From assembly GCA_964441145.1 (NCBI GenBank), contig CAYTUB010000148.1, forward strand, positions 1 to 5,220: a DNA stretch of 5,220 nt, in the 5' to 3' direction. The notes below the pieces were generated by a model. The model worked only from the letters and a program-made list of their open reading frames with translations, ran no database searches and had not been told where the DNA came from. Below, piece after piece: positions 1-5,220 of the stretch; position 1 is the stretch's first letter, and each line of letters begins with the position of its first letter. A program made the position numbers and the translations under genes. The stretch comes from SHLQ01 sp964441145 (lineage in GTDB: Bacteria; Actinomycetota; Acidimicrobiia; Acidimicrobiales; SHLQ01).

Positions 1-63
1 TCCTGATGTGCAAGATTCGTGCAGGGAGCCACAACCAGTGTGAGTGGATGCAGGAATCTATCG

Positions 64-97
64 GTCAGTCGGTCAGTCAGTCAGTCAGTCAGTCAGT
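64..97. repeat. (GTCA)n tetranucleotide tandem repeat
   Basis: About eight and a half copies of the 4-bp unit GTCA are visible. The second unit reads GTCG, and the stretch from 72 to 97 is a perfect run of six units plus two bases. The tract sits just before the first copy of the long direct repeat, in sequence with no convincing gene. Because the unit is not a multiple of three, slippage inside a coding frame would cause frameshifts. No credible reading frame crosses it here, so a promoter-spacing effect or neutral drift is more likely. Confidence 0.9.
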
Positions 98-186
98 GGG
101 GTGTTCATCACCAAGGCTTCAGCGTTGGTATTTCAACGGTTGATTTATCAATGAAATCGGCAGCCCACACCGATTTTGGCGATTAG
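98..186 (+). repeat. Long direct repeat, copy 1
   Basis: This segment matches 1435-1521 in the same orientation. The best-conserved core is 108-180 against 1445-1515, with about 66 of 73 positions identical and one 2-base indel. The flanks match less well. The copy contains short dyads: ACCAA (110-114) with TTGGT (125-129), TCAAC-G-GTTGA inside 133-143, and a perfect 7-bp stem AAATCGG (154-160) with CCGATTT (170-176) around a 9-base loop. It is noncoding as far as can be seen. It could be a dispersed intergenic stem-loop repeat or one boundary of a mobile or duplicated block. No terminal repeats or target-site duplications typical of a transposon are evident. Confidence 0.85.
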
Positions 187-207
187 CCCACACTTTTAGT
201 CTGTGGG
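187..207. other. Small inverted repeat after direct repeat copy 1
   Basis: CCCACA (187-192) pairs with TGTGGG (202-207) around a 9-base loop. It follows repeat copy 1 directly and lies upstream of the DUF4440 gene. The word AGCCCACAC also occurs inside the preceding repeat, so this may be a partial duplication of repeat sequence. The stem is too short, and lacks a T-run, to call it a terminator. Confidence 0.4.
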
Positions 208-313
208 ATTTCGGTGCGAGGGCAAGTGGTGTTTGTCGGCGGCAGCGAAGCATGGCCATATGCAGCCAGTCGACCGTTGCCGACCTCTTGGCGAGACGAT
301 TAGTCTCTCCTCC

Positions 314-655
314 ATGAGCCACGACGGTGAACTGGAGTCGCTTGAGGAAGCTCTGTGGCGCTCAGAAACTCGTGGCGATTCGCAATGGATGGACGCTGTT
401 CTTTCCCCCGATTTTGTGGAACATGGGCGATCGGGTCGGGTCTACGATCGGGACACAGCGATAACGGTCGCAGTTCCCGATGAGATTGAGGTTGAGCTTC
501 CGTTGAAGGACTTCGCTACGCGGATGATTGGGTCAGACATTGCTCTCGTCACCTATGTGTCTGTCGAGCCACGGGGTCGGTCCGACCGATGCTCAATATG
601 GAGACGCGTTGATTCGAAGTGGTTGCTGGAGTTTCACCAAGGCACTCCCTCGTGA
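314..655 (+). CDS. DUF4440 / SnoaL-like (NTF2-like fold) small protein
   Basis: This is a 113-residue soluble protein with no signal peptide or membrane segment. The pattern fits the DUF4440 group of the NTF2-like superfamily along its whole length: an N-terminal helix rich in Leu and Glu (residues 6-20), DFVEHGRSGRVYDRD at 33-47, a central beta region (ALVTY), then SIWRR at 94-98 and the closing FHQGTP at 107-112. These cone-shaped folds bind small ligands or act as simple enzymes, but no substrate can be read from the sequence. The frame stays open upstream to a GTG at 203, but those 37 extra residues do not resemble the family and match its usual length poorly, so the ATG at 314 is preferred. 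No good Shine-Dalgarno sequence precedes it; a small GAGAC/GTCTC dyad lies at 293-307. The gene lies in the block between the two long direct repeats, 189 bp ahead of the MOSC gene. Confidence 0.8.
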   Translation: MSHDGELESLEEALWRSETRGDSQWMDAVLSPDFVEHGRSGRVYDRDTAITVAVPDEIEVELPLKDFATRMIGSDIALVTYVSVEPRGRSDRCSIWRRVDSKWLLEFHQGTPS

Positions 656-844
656 CGGATTTGTAGCTAACGCCTTTCCGCAACTACGCCGCATCGTCGT
701 CAGATGGACGAGGCGACTACACACGACGAAGTTGTGCCTTAACTTCACCGTACTGCAGCAACAGCGATGTTGATCGAAGCTCGACTCACATCGATTGCAC
801 GAATACCCACCATGATGTGAGAGTGCCTGACAGACTCGAAAGCG
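656..844 (+). other. Intergenic spacer between DUF4440 and MOSC genes
   Basis: No gene is supported in this 189-bp gap. A short frame overlapping the end of the DUF4440 gene (528-773) looks like an out-of-frame shadow. The only clear structure is the inverted repeat at 785-821, described separately. The gap is long enough for the MOSC gene to have its own promoter, but no confident -35/-10 pair was identified. Confidence 0.5.
785..821. promoter_or_regulatory. 8-bp inverted repeat upstream of MOSC gene
   Basis: CTCACATC (785-792) is the perfect reverse complement of GATGTGAG (814-821), with a 21-base loop. The right arm ends 23 bases before the MOSC start codon. Its position suggests a dyad operator or a leader hairpin that could affect expression of the MOSC gene. 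The long loop makes a two-half-site protein target at least as likely as an RNA hairpin. No regulator is recognisable nearby. Confidence 0.35.
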
Positions 845-1402
845 ATGTCTGCGTCAGTCTCATCCGTGCACCGATCCTCCAATCACTCGTTTAGCAAAGA
901 ACACGCGGAGACGATTGAACTTGTTGCCGGGCTTGGGGTCGTTGGAGATGCACATCAGGGTGCGCAGGTCCGCGACCGCTCGCGTGTCGCAGCGGATCCC
1001 ACGCAGCCCAACCTGAGACAGGTGCACCTAATTCATGAAGAACTCTTCAGTCACATGGCTGACGCAGGCTTTACGGTCGGTCCGGGCGAACTTGGCGAGA
1101 ACATCACTACACAAGGAATTGAACTCCTCGATCTTCCAGTCGGGGCAGTCCTGAAGCTCGGTAGTGAGGCACTCATTGCTGTGACTGGTCTGCGAAACCC
1201 GTGCGCTCAGATAGATGCCTTTCAGGACGGACTGCTCAACACGGTCCTATTCCGTCACGACGAAGGTTCGATGGTCAGACTTGCTGGGATCATGGGCGTT
1301 GTTGTCGCTGGCGGAGTTGTCTCCCCCAGAGACACAATCGAGGTTTCGCTACCTCCGCCGCCGTTCGCAGTGATTGCAATATCGGGGTTGAATCGAGGCT
1401 GA
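845..1402 (+). CDS. MOSC-domain protein
   Basis: This 185-residue cytoplasmic protein is a complete stand-alone MOSC domain, the fold of the molybdenum-cofactor sulfurase C-terminus that is thought to bind and deliver sulfur or Moco-type ligands. The family landmarks appear in order: GLGVVGDAHQG at 29-39, a DRSR segment followed by NLRQVHLIHEELF (56-68), PGELGENITTQGIELLDLP (80-98), and VTGLRNPCAQID at 113-124. Cys120 of the GLRNPC motif is the conserved cysteine expected to carry sulfur or contact the ligand. A GIMGVVVAGG segment and a Pro-rich tail (PPPPF) close the protein. Length is typical for single-domain family members, with no truncation. The ATG at 845 gives the expected N-terminus; only a weak purine stretch (GAAAG) precedes it. 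Its partner enzyme is unknown, and no Moco biosynthesis gene lies in the window. A probable terminator follows. Confidence 0.9.
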   Translation: MSASVSSVHRSSNHSFSKEHAETIELVAGLGVVGDAHQGAQVRDRSRVAADPTQPNLRQVHLIHEELFSHMADAGFTVGPGELGENITTQGIELLDLPVGAVLKLGSEALIAVTGLRNPCAQIDAFQDGLLNTVLFRHDEGSMVRLAGIMGVVVAGGVVSPRDTIEVSLPPPPFAVIAISGLNRG

Positions 1403-1411
1403 GATCGACCG

Positions 1412-1443
1412 CCGCATTGCCTAAGTGAAGGTGCGGGGTTTTT
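1412..1443 (+). terminator. Probable intrinsic terminator after MOSC gene
   Basis: CCGCA (1412-1416) pairs with TGCGG (1432-1436), and inside it CCT (1420-1422) pairs with AGG (1429-1431), leaving a 3-base bulge and a 6-base loop. Two G residues and then five T residues (1439-1443) follow. It starts ten bases after the MOSC stop codon. The stem is modest because of the bulge. The 3' arm and T-run overlap the start of direct repeat copy 2. Confidence 0.5.
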
Positions 1444-1521
1444 GTCACCAAGGCTTCAACGTTGGTGTTTCAACGGTTGATCTATCAAAAAAAGGCAGCC
1501 CACACCGATTTTGGCTATCAG
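1435..1521 (+). repeat. Long direct repeat, copy 2
   Basis: This is the second copy of the repeat at 98-186, in the same orientation, starting 1337 bp after copy 1. The loop sequence between the copy-1 stem arms and the right end are unchanged. The main difference is in the stem's left arm, where copy 1 has AAATCGG and copy 2 has a run of A residues before GG (a 2-base loss plus substitutions). It keeps a CACCAA (1446-1451) / TTGGTG (1462-1467) dyad that is one pair better than in copy 1. It sits between the convergent MOSC and anti-sigma genes. Read on the minus strand, an AGCC/GGCT mini-stem followed shortly by seven T residues could weakly terminate the anti-sigma transcript. Confidence 0.85.
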
Positions 1522-1558
1522 ACCTCAGTATGCGTCCCCTGATTGGGCCACTTCTCGA

Positions 1559-2290
1559 TCAGTTGGAGGTATCGGGCTCTGCCTGAGTCGAGCAACTCGC
1601 CAACCGTGAATCGCTAGAGATTGCGCTACTAACGGCGAGCTCAGCCTCGCTTACCGCCTCGAAGTGCTCTTCGCGATCTACGGTACTCCATGGCAGACTT
1701 GGGCTATCGAGTGATGTTTGTCGAAGCTGCCGGAGTCGCTCCGCCAATTCTTGGTCTGCTGATGCATCCGACAGTGCTCCCGACTCAAGGACCGCTACAG
1801 CCAAGCTAAGAAGGTCGGGTTCTGGTGCGTTCCGGTCCGTGAGGAAGGACCAGTTCTCCACGTCGCCCCACAGGCCAATAGCCGCAAAGAAGTCCCCGAT
1901 TTCGGAGGGGCATGTTGCTGGCCCAGATGGTTGAGTGATGGCGGGCTGGTTTGCTGTCTCCACGAGATCCTCTTCTCGTAGGGAGAGGAGACCGAGACCC
2001 AGTGCCACGACAGCAACGAGTATTGCAGCCTTTGCGAGAAGACTTCTACCCCTCTGCGCTCCGACGGAATCGTCCTTTATAAGCTCGAGAGGCGCGTCGC
2101 TAATCGGCGAATCCCCACGGTCAATCATTGCTCTCGAGTCGGCTGGCTGATTTGCACCCGCTTGAAGCGCTGGGCCAAGTCGGCGTCGAATCCGTTCCCG
2201 TTGTTGAGGCGACAGCGCTGACGGGCGCTCACTATCTTTGAGGAGAGACCGCAATTCTTCTTCCTCTTCCGGTGTCGGCTCCGTGGTCAT
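1559..2290 (-). CDS. Single-pass membrane protein, probable anti-sigma factor
   Basis: This 243-residue protein is best explained as the anti-sigma factor of the sigma gene just upstream: its ATG overlaps the sigma stop codon by 4 bp (ATGA). It has an acidic, charged cytoplasmic N-terminus (residues 1-82, with an EEEEE run at 9-13 and an RERIRRR helix near 31-37) and one strong hydrophobic segment at about 83-104. A roughly 139-residue C-terminal part, presumably extracytoplasmic, contains two cysteines (127 and 233) that could form a disulfide. The HxxxCxxC motif of zinc-binding anti-sigma factors is absent, so binding would have to use another N-terminal element. The family is not recognised; the assignment rests on topology and gene pairing. 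The outer domain would be the signal-sensing part. It could instead be a sigma-cotranscribed membrane protein of other function. Confidence 0.65.
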   Translation of the reverse strand: MTTEPTPEEEEELRSLLKDSERPSALSPQQRERIRRRLGPALQAGANQPADSRAMIDRGDSPISDAPLELIKDDSVGAQRGRSLLAKAAILVAVVALGLGLLSLREEDLVETANQPAITQPSGPATCPSEIGDFFAAIGLWGDVENWSFLTDRNAPEPDLLSLAVAVLESGALSDASADQELAERLRQLRQTSLDSPSLPWSTVDREEHFEAVSEAELAVSSAISSDSRLASCSTQAEPDTSN

Positions 2291-2808
2291 TGGTACTCCT
2301 CGTATGCCTTGCCAAAGGCAACTCGGGCTCGGGAAAGAACCGACTCGGTTGCCTTGTAGGTGAGCCCCAATGCTTCGGCGACTTCGCTCACTGAAAAGTC
2401 CTCCAGGTACCGCAAGACTAGGGCTGCTCGATATCGCTGAGATAAGGATGCCAGTGCCAAACTAACGGCGTCCTCACTCTCTAGGTGGATGACATGATCT
2501 TGGTCGTTGACGGTCTCTTTGGCTCGCAAGCTGTTACCCAGAGCATCAAGACCGCGGCTGCGGCTTGAATCGGTGCGCCAATAATCAATGAGCCGTCGTC
2601 GGGCGACGGTTAGAAGCCACGATGAGGTGATCTCGTTACCTCGCCCCTGTGCGAACTTTGAGCTTGCAGCTAGGTACGTTTCGGCCACGAGATCCTCAGC
2701 GAGTGTTTCGTTTCCGCAGCGACATATCAGGAATCCATAGACGCGCTCGACGGTGGATTCGAAGACTTCATCAAGCGAAAGCGAATTCGTCGTCCAGGGT
2801 TCTACCAC
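2287..2808 (-). CDS. ECF-type sigma-70 family RNA polymerase sigma factor
   Basis: This 173-residue protein has the two-domain layout of extracytoplasmic-function sigma factors. Region 2 spans about residues 13-80: DLVAETYLAA at 39-48 corresponds to the DLVQETFL core-binding motif, and WLLTVARRRLIDYWR at 64-78 is the -10 recognition and melting helix. A linker of about 30 residues leads to region 4 (about 113-168): LASLSQRYRAALVLRYLEDFS, then a helix-turn-helix at about 137-163 (VSEVAEALGLTYKATESVLSRAR) for -35 recognition. It directs RNA polymerase to a specific promoter set. The only start near the family's N-terminus is the GTG at 2808, because an in-frame stop lies at 2817-2815. A GAGAAG purine run sits just 2 bases before it, which is unusually close. 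It forms an overlapping pair with the membrane protein downstream and diverges from the lipoprotein operon, its likeliest visible target. Confidence 0.92.
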   Translation of the reverse strand: MVEPWTTNSLSLDEVFESTVERVYGFLICRCGNETLAEDLVAETYLAASSKFAQGRGNEITSSWLLTVARRRLIDYWRTDSSRSRGLDALGNSLRAKETVNDQDHVIHLESEDAVSLALASLSQRYRAALVLRYLEDFSVSEVAEALGLTYKATESVLSRARVAFGKAYEEYQ

Positions 2809-2934
2809 GGCTTCTCAATCGTATGACCCCCGCAAATCCTTCGCTGTAATTCGACTTTCGTCCTGCGAGCCGGAACAATCAAGAATTTCTGGACTGGCCC
2901 GAAGGAAACTGCGGACTCGATCGATAGCTCGCAC
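2809..2934. promoter_or_regulatory. Divergent promoter region between sigma and lipoprotein genes
   Basis: This 126-bp gap must hold the start signals for both the leftward sigma pair and the rightward lipoprotein pair. Two ECF-like -35 words are visible on the plus strand: GGAAC at 2872-2876 and GGAAAC at 2904-2909. The second lies about 30 bases ahead of the ATG at 2935 with CGATCGATAG (2918-2927) in the -10 area, which would give a nearly leaderless transcript. No convincing -10 word such as CGTC or GTCTA accompanies either. No matching pair was recognised for the minus strand. The region call is sound; the exact promoters are guesses. Confidence 0.4.
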
Positions 2935-3645
2935 ATGAATCAATACATGAGAAAATGTCAACTGGTTCTGGCGGTAGTTTTTTGTGTCATCGTTGCTGGG
3001 TGCACACAATCAAGCAGCGCTGGAGCCCCTGAAGGAAACCAGATCACCGCATTAGGACGATCCAATAATCCGATACCTGCCGGAAGCTGGGTAGGCGAAG
3101 TCAGTGGGGCCTTCGTGCAGATCAACAGTGAGAACGGGCTTGACGAGGTCTCCTACGACTTCGACAACTCTGGTGGCGGACTGCTGCTGTTCAACAGAAT
3201 TCCAGCCGACGACCGATCGGGCTTCTTCGTATTCGAGTTTTCCGGCTTCGTCGAGGAGGTCGATATGCGTGAACCAACACGTGACATGCCGCTGACCTCT
3301 GAGGAGTTCACCAACGGGCTCAGCCAAGCGGTCGATATTTCGGGCATCTCGGAAATAGCGCTCGCTGGACAAAACGCGATCACGTGGACTTTCGAGCCCT
3401 TGGACCCTGCTTCTGAATTTGCTTGTACACCGACTGAACGCGACGACCTCGACGATGGCGCTCTGTGCAGTACCTGGGCTACTGACGGCACGAGAATTGT
3501 TCAGTTCGATGATGGTTCGACGGGCGAGCAATTTAACTACATTCCCGATCTCGGTATTATCGTTGCATGGACGTACAGCGATTTCGGAGACGGCGATCCG
3601 TTCGCCGACCTGGCAGCAGCGTTCTCGCTTACGAGCGCATCGTGA
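2935..3645 (+). CDS. Predicted lipoprotein, single copy of an unrecognised domain
   Basis: This 236-residue protein begins with a lipoprotein signal peptide: Arg6-Lys7, a hydrophobic stretch at about 9-21, and lipobox VAGC with Cys23 as the lipidated residue. A short Ser/Gly linker follows, then one domain (about 38-236) that I do not recognise. The domain starts with a PAGSW motif (48-52). It has a hydrophobic/aromatic core GFFVFEFSGF at 96-105, EVDMREPTRD at 108-117, a cysteine pair C164/C178 around ERDDL, and a closing YIPDLGIIVAW block (202-212). It would be anchored to the outer face of the membrane. A second ATG at 2947 (Met5) would give a more standard signal peptide; neither start has a Shine-Dalgarno sequence, so a leaderless mRNA is possible. 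The gene diverges from the sigma factor and overlaps the next lipoprotein gene by 4 bp. Confidence 0.85.
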   Translation: MNQYMRKCQLVLAVVFCVIVAGCTQSSSAGAPEGNQITALGRSNNPIPAGSWVGEVSGAFVQINSENGLDEVSYDFDNSGGGLLLFNRIPADDRSGFFVFEFSGFVEEVDMREPTRDMPLTSEEFTNGLSQAVDISGISEIALAGQNAITWTFEPLDPASEFACTPTERDDLDDGALCSTWATDGTRIVQFDDGSTGEQFNYIPDLGIIVAWTYSDFGDGDPFADLAAAFSLTSAS

Positions 3646-5012
3646 GGGCGCGGGTCCTCATCATGGGGGCAAGTCTACTTCTCGCACTCGCGGCTTGTGG
3701 AAGTGCAGGCGTGCAGGTGCAAGACATCGCCTCTGACCCGAGCGGTACGGCACCGCCGCAGAACGTGCTCGCGCCTGAGGTTGATGCGGCCAATGCCGGG
3801 TCGATAGACGCAGCGTTCAGTTCTACCGACGTGGCCGATCACGAGTTGTTCGCCGGCGACTGGTCCACCGCGGCGTTCACGGAACCCATTGCATTCCGCC
3901 TAGCCGAACCTGGTCGCGTGGTATTTCAGGCCAACGGGTTCTTGCTCATCGAGACCGGACCGAGCGGAAGTCCCGATGGTGTGATCGCCGTCATCGAGGC
4001 TGTCGCGTTCAACACGCCAGATGGACCCGTTCCATTGGGATCCAATCCTCTGGGAACAGAGTTTCCAGATGCAACGGTCACCGACCGAGGCCTAATCAAC
4101 TCACAGGGCCGTTTGATGAGTTGGGTAGATCTTCGAATTGAGTCCGCCCTATTACCCGAGTCCTCTCAATTAGACTGCGGCCCCGCCGGCGAAGTCCCAT
4201 GTACGCAGCTGCTTGTAACCGAGAGCGAGGGAGACATCCCACTCGCTCCGCTAGACCAAGAGATCCGCTACGTAGGCCAGGACTTTGGGTCTCGAAGGTT
4301 GTACGTGGCTGGCGTTGCCAACGAACCCCAGCACGTGCAGAATCTCGGAGATCTCGCCACCGAGCTCGCCATCTCTCTGGTGCCCGCCGAGGGCGAATTC
4401 CCGGGCCGCAGACGCATTACAACGTTGACCCAGCGTGGTGCCCCGGTTCCCGCCGGCACGTGGTTCGCCGAAGTAGCTGGAAACGTCGTTGAGGTTCGTA
4501 GTGAGACAGACCTCGAACAGGTGACCTTCGACTCTTGGCAGCCGGACCTCCTTGTGTTCAACACCACTGAGCCCGACCCGAACGCAGGGTTCTTTGTCTT
4601 TGAGTTCACTGGGTTTATTGCTGAGGTCGACATGCGGACGCCGACCAGAGACGCTCCCCTTAGTGAAGACGAGTTCTTCGATGGCCTAAACCAAGCCATC
4701 GAGGTCAGCACCCTCGAAGACAGCCTGATCGCTGGGCAGGAATCGACTTCCTGGGAGTTCGGTCCACTCGATGCGGACTCACCGCTCGCGTGTAATCCCG
4801 TTGAGCGCGATGATCTTAGCCCTGACGAGCTCTGCACCAATTGGGGGGCGAACGGGGTACGACATGTCGAGTTCACGACTGAATCAGTCGTACACGGTCG
4901 TCACTACATTCCAGATCTCGGAGTCATTGTGGCGTGGTCCTACACCGATGCCGGGGTCGGCAACCCATTCTCGAGCATCATCAACGCACTTACGCTTAAC
5001 GACGAGTCTTGA
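3642..5012 (+). CDS. Predicted lipoprotein with two domain copies, paralogue of its neighbour
   Basis: Taken from the GTG at 3642, this protein has 456 residues. That start makes a GTGA overlap with the upstream stop and gives a compact signal peptide: Arg2 and Arg4, a hydrophobic core, and lipobox LAAC with Cys19. The frame is open further upstream to 3567, but that extension would bury the signal peptide behind an Arg-rich stretch. An ATG at 3663 would remove the basic residues. The C-terminal domain (about 257-456) is plainly paralogous to the preceding lipoprotein: 27 of 41 residues are identical over 316-356, it has the PAGTW start, a C384/C398 pair around ERDDL, and YIPDLGVIVAW at 422-432. 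The N-terminal domain (about 68-250) shows a weaker version of the same layout, with GDW at 73-75, a 24-residue hydrophobic block at 100-123 and a cysteine pair C179/C187. Function is unknown. It is likely an extracytoplasmic, membrane-anchored partner of its neighbour. Confidence 0.85.
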   Translation: MRARVLIMGASLLLALAACGSAGVQVQDIASDPSGTAPPQNVLAPEVDAANAGSIDAAFSSTDVADHELFAGDWSTAAFTEPIAFRLAEPGRVVFQANGFLLIETGPSGSPDGVIAVIEAVAFNTPDGPVPLGSNPLGTEFPDATVTDRGLINSQGRLMSWVDLRIESALLPESSQLDCGPAGEVPCTQLLVTESEGDIPLAPLDQEIRYVGQDFGSRRLYVAGVANEPQHVQNLGDLATELAISLVPAEGEFPGRRRITTLTQRGAPVPAGTWFAEVAGNVVEVRSETDLEQVTFDSWQPDLLVFNTTEPDPNAGFFVFEFTGFIAEVDMRTPTRDAPLSEDEFFDGLNQAIEVSTLEDSLIAGQESTSWEFGPLDADSPLACNPVERDDLSPDELCTNWGANGVRHVEFTTESVVHGRHYIPDLGVIVAWSYTDAGVGNPFSSIINALTLNDES

Positions 5013-5197
5013 CGATCCGTTTTGCACCCATTTCCAAGACTAGTTCGGTCATTTTCTGGCCAGAGTCCTCGTCCCGATGGAACGACTCGCGTTACGTAAC
5101 ACCCGAACACGGCGGCTTTACGCAATGGGAAGTTACGGCGGGTCTAACGAGCCAAGGTCATTCCAAAACTTTCTGGGCCTTACGGGGTACTAAGACC
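5013..5197. other. Intergenic region with two perfect 10-bp palindromes
   Basis: No gene is supported in these 185 bases. TCTGGCCAGA (5055-5064) and GTTACGTAAC (5091-5100) are both perfect palindromes, with centres 36 bp apart. The word TTACG occurs at 5092, 5118, 5133 and 5180. These could be operator sites for a gene to the right, or chance. No clear intrinsic terminator was found after the lipoprotein operon; the best candidate, a 4-bp stem near 5038-5051 followed by ATTTT, is weak. Confidence 0.4.
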
Positions 5198-5220
5198 ATG
5201 TCTGTCGGCGTCAGCAAAAT
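5198..5220 (+). CDS. Possible start of a further gene, cut by window edge
   Basis: An ATG at 5198 opens a frame reading MSVGVSK to the end of the window. A GGGGT word (5184-5188) lies 9 bases upstream and could act as a weak ribosome binding site. Seven codons are too few to identify a product or to exclude chance. Confidence 0.2.

Noticed and set aside
6..143. A 45-codon forward frame running through the GTCA tract into direct repeat copy 1
   Set aside because: Its composition is dictated by the tandem repeat (SQSV-type repetition), it ends inside the repeat, and it has no recognisable domain or ribosome binding site.
203..313. N-terminal extension of the DUF4440 protein from a GTG at 203
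   Set aside because: The extra 37 residues do not resemble the family, which is complete from the ATG at 314.
98..1521. Integron cassette with the repeats as attC sites
   Set aside because: The repeats lack properly spaced RYYYAAC and GTTRRRY core sites at their ends, and no integron integrase is visible, although NTF2-like proteins are common cassette cargo.
3052..3531. A 159-residue minus-strand open frame inside the first lipoprotein gene
   Set aside because: Antisense shadow of a clear coding gene that has a paralogue conserved in the forward frame; a second overlapping minus-strand frame (3153-3491) has the same explanation.
3567..3641. Longer start for the second lipoprotein
   Set aside because: It would overlap the upstream gene by 79 bp and place an Arg-rich segment before the signal peptide; the GTG at 3642 gives a standard lipoprotein signal and a coupled 4-bp overlap.
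4268..4876. A 202-residue open frame on the minus strand inside the second lipoprotein gene
   Set aside because: It lies wholly antisense to a well-supported gene, is Ser/Arg-rich in the manner of a shadow frame, and shows no domain.
5141..5197. attC-like imperfect hairpin starting GGTCTAAC and ending AAGACC
   Set aside because: Only a 5-bp and a 4-bp paired segment are supported, and the right end lacks the GTT core, so it does not meet the attC pattern.

Overview
The window looks like a stretch of bacterial chromosome of moderately high GC, most likely from an actinobacterium. That lineage is inferred from protein flavour only: GTG starts, 4-bp start/stop overlaps, lipoproteins with an Actinobacteria-like composition, and a DUF4440 protein ending in FHQGTP. 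An Acidimicrobiia-like source is possible but cannot be shown from this sequence. No rRNA, tRNA, CRISPR array, transposase or integrase was seen.

Layout from left to right. Positions 1-97 hold no convincing gene but contain a (GTCA)n tetranucleotide tract. An imperfect direct repeat of about 85 bp follows (98-186) and recurs at 1435-1521, with about 90% identity over its core. Between the two copies lie two forward genes: a small SnoaL/NTF2-like DUF4440 protein (314-655) and a complete MOSC-domain protein (845-1402). The MOSC gene ends in a plausible intrinsic terminator whose T-run merges into the second repeat copy.

The right part is a regulatory module with its likely targets. On the minus strand, an ECF-type sigma-70 factor (2808-2287) overlaps by 4 bp a single-pass membrane protein (2290-1559), which is best read as its non-zinc anti-sigma factor. 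Divergently, across a 126-bp gap, two lipoprotein genes run forward (2935-3645 and 3642-5012). They also overlap by 4 bp (GTGA), so translation is probably coupled. The second lipoprotein carries a C-terminal domain clearly paralogous to the first. Its N-terminal half looks like a more diverged copy of the same fold, so the operon appears to encode three copies of one unrecognised extracytoplasmic domain.

A working model, which is inference, is that the membrane anti-sigma holds the sigma factor until an envelope signal releases it, and the sigma then transcribes the divergent lipoprotein operon and perhaps its own. The last 200 bp hold two perfect 10-bp palindromes, repeated TTACG words and possibly the start of another forward gene at 5198, cut by the window edge.
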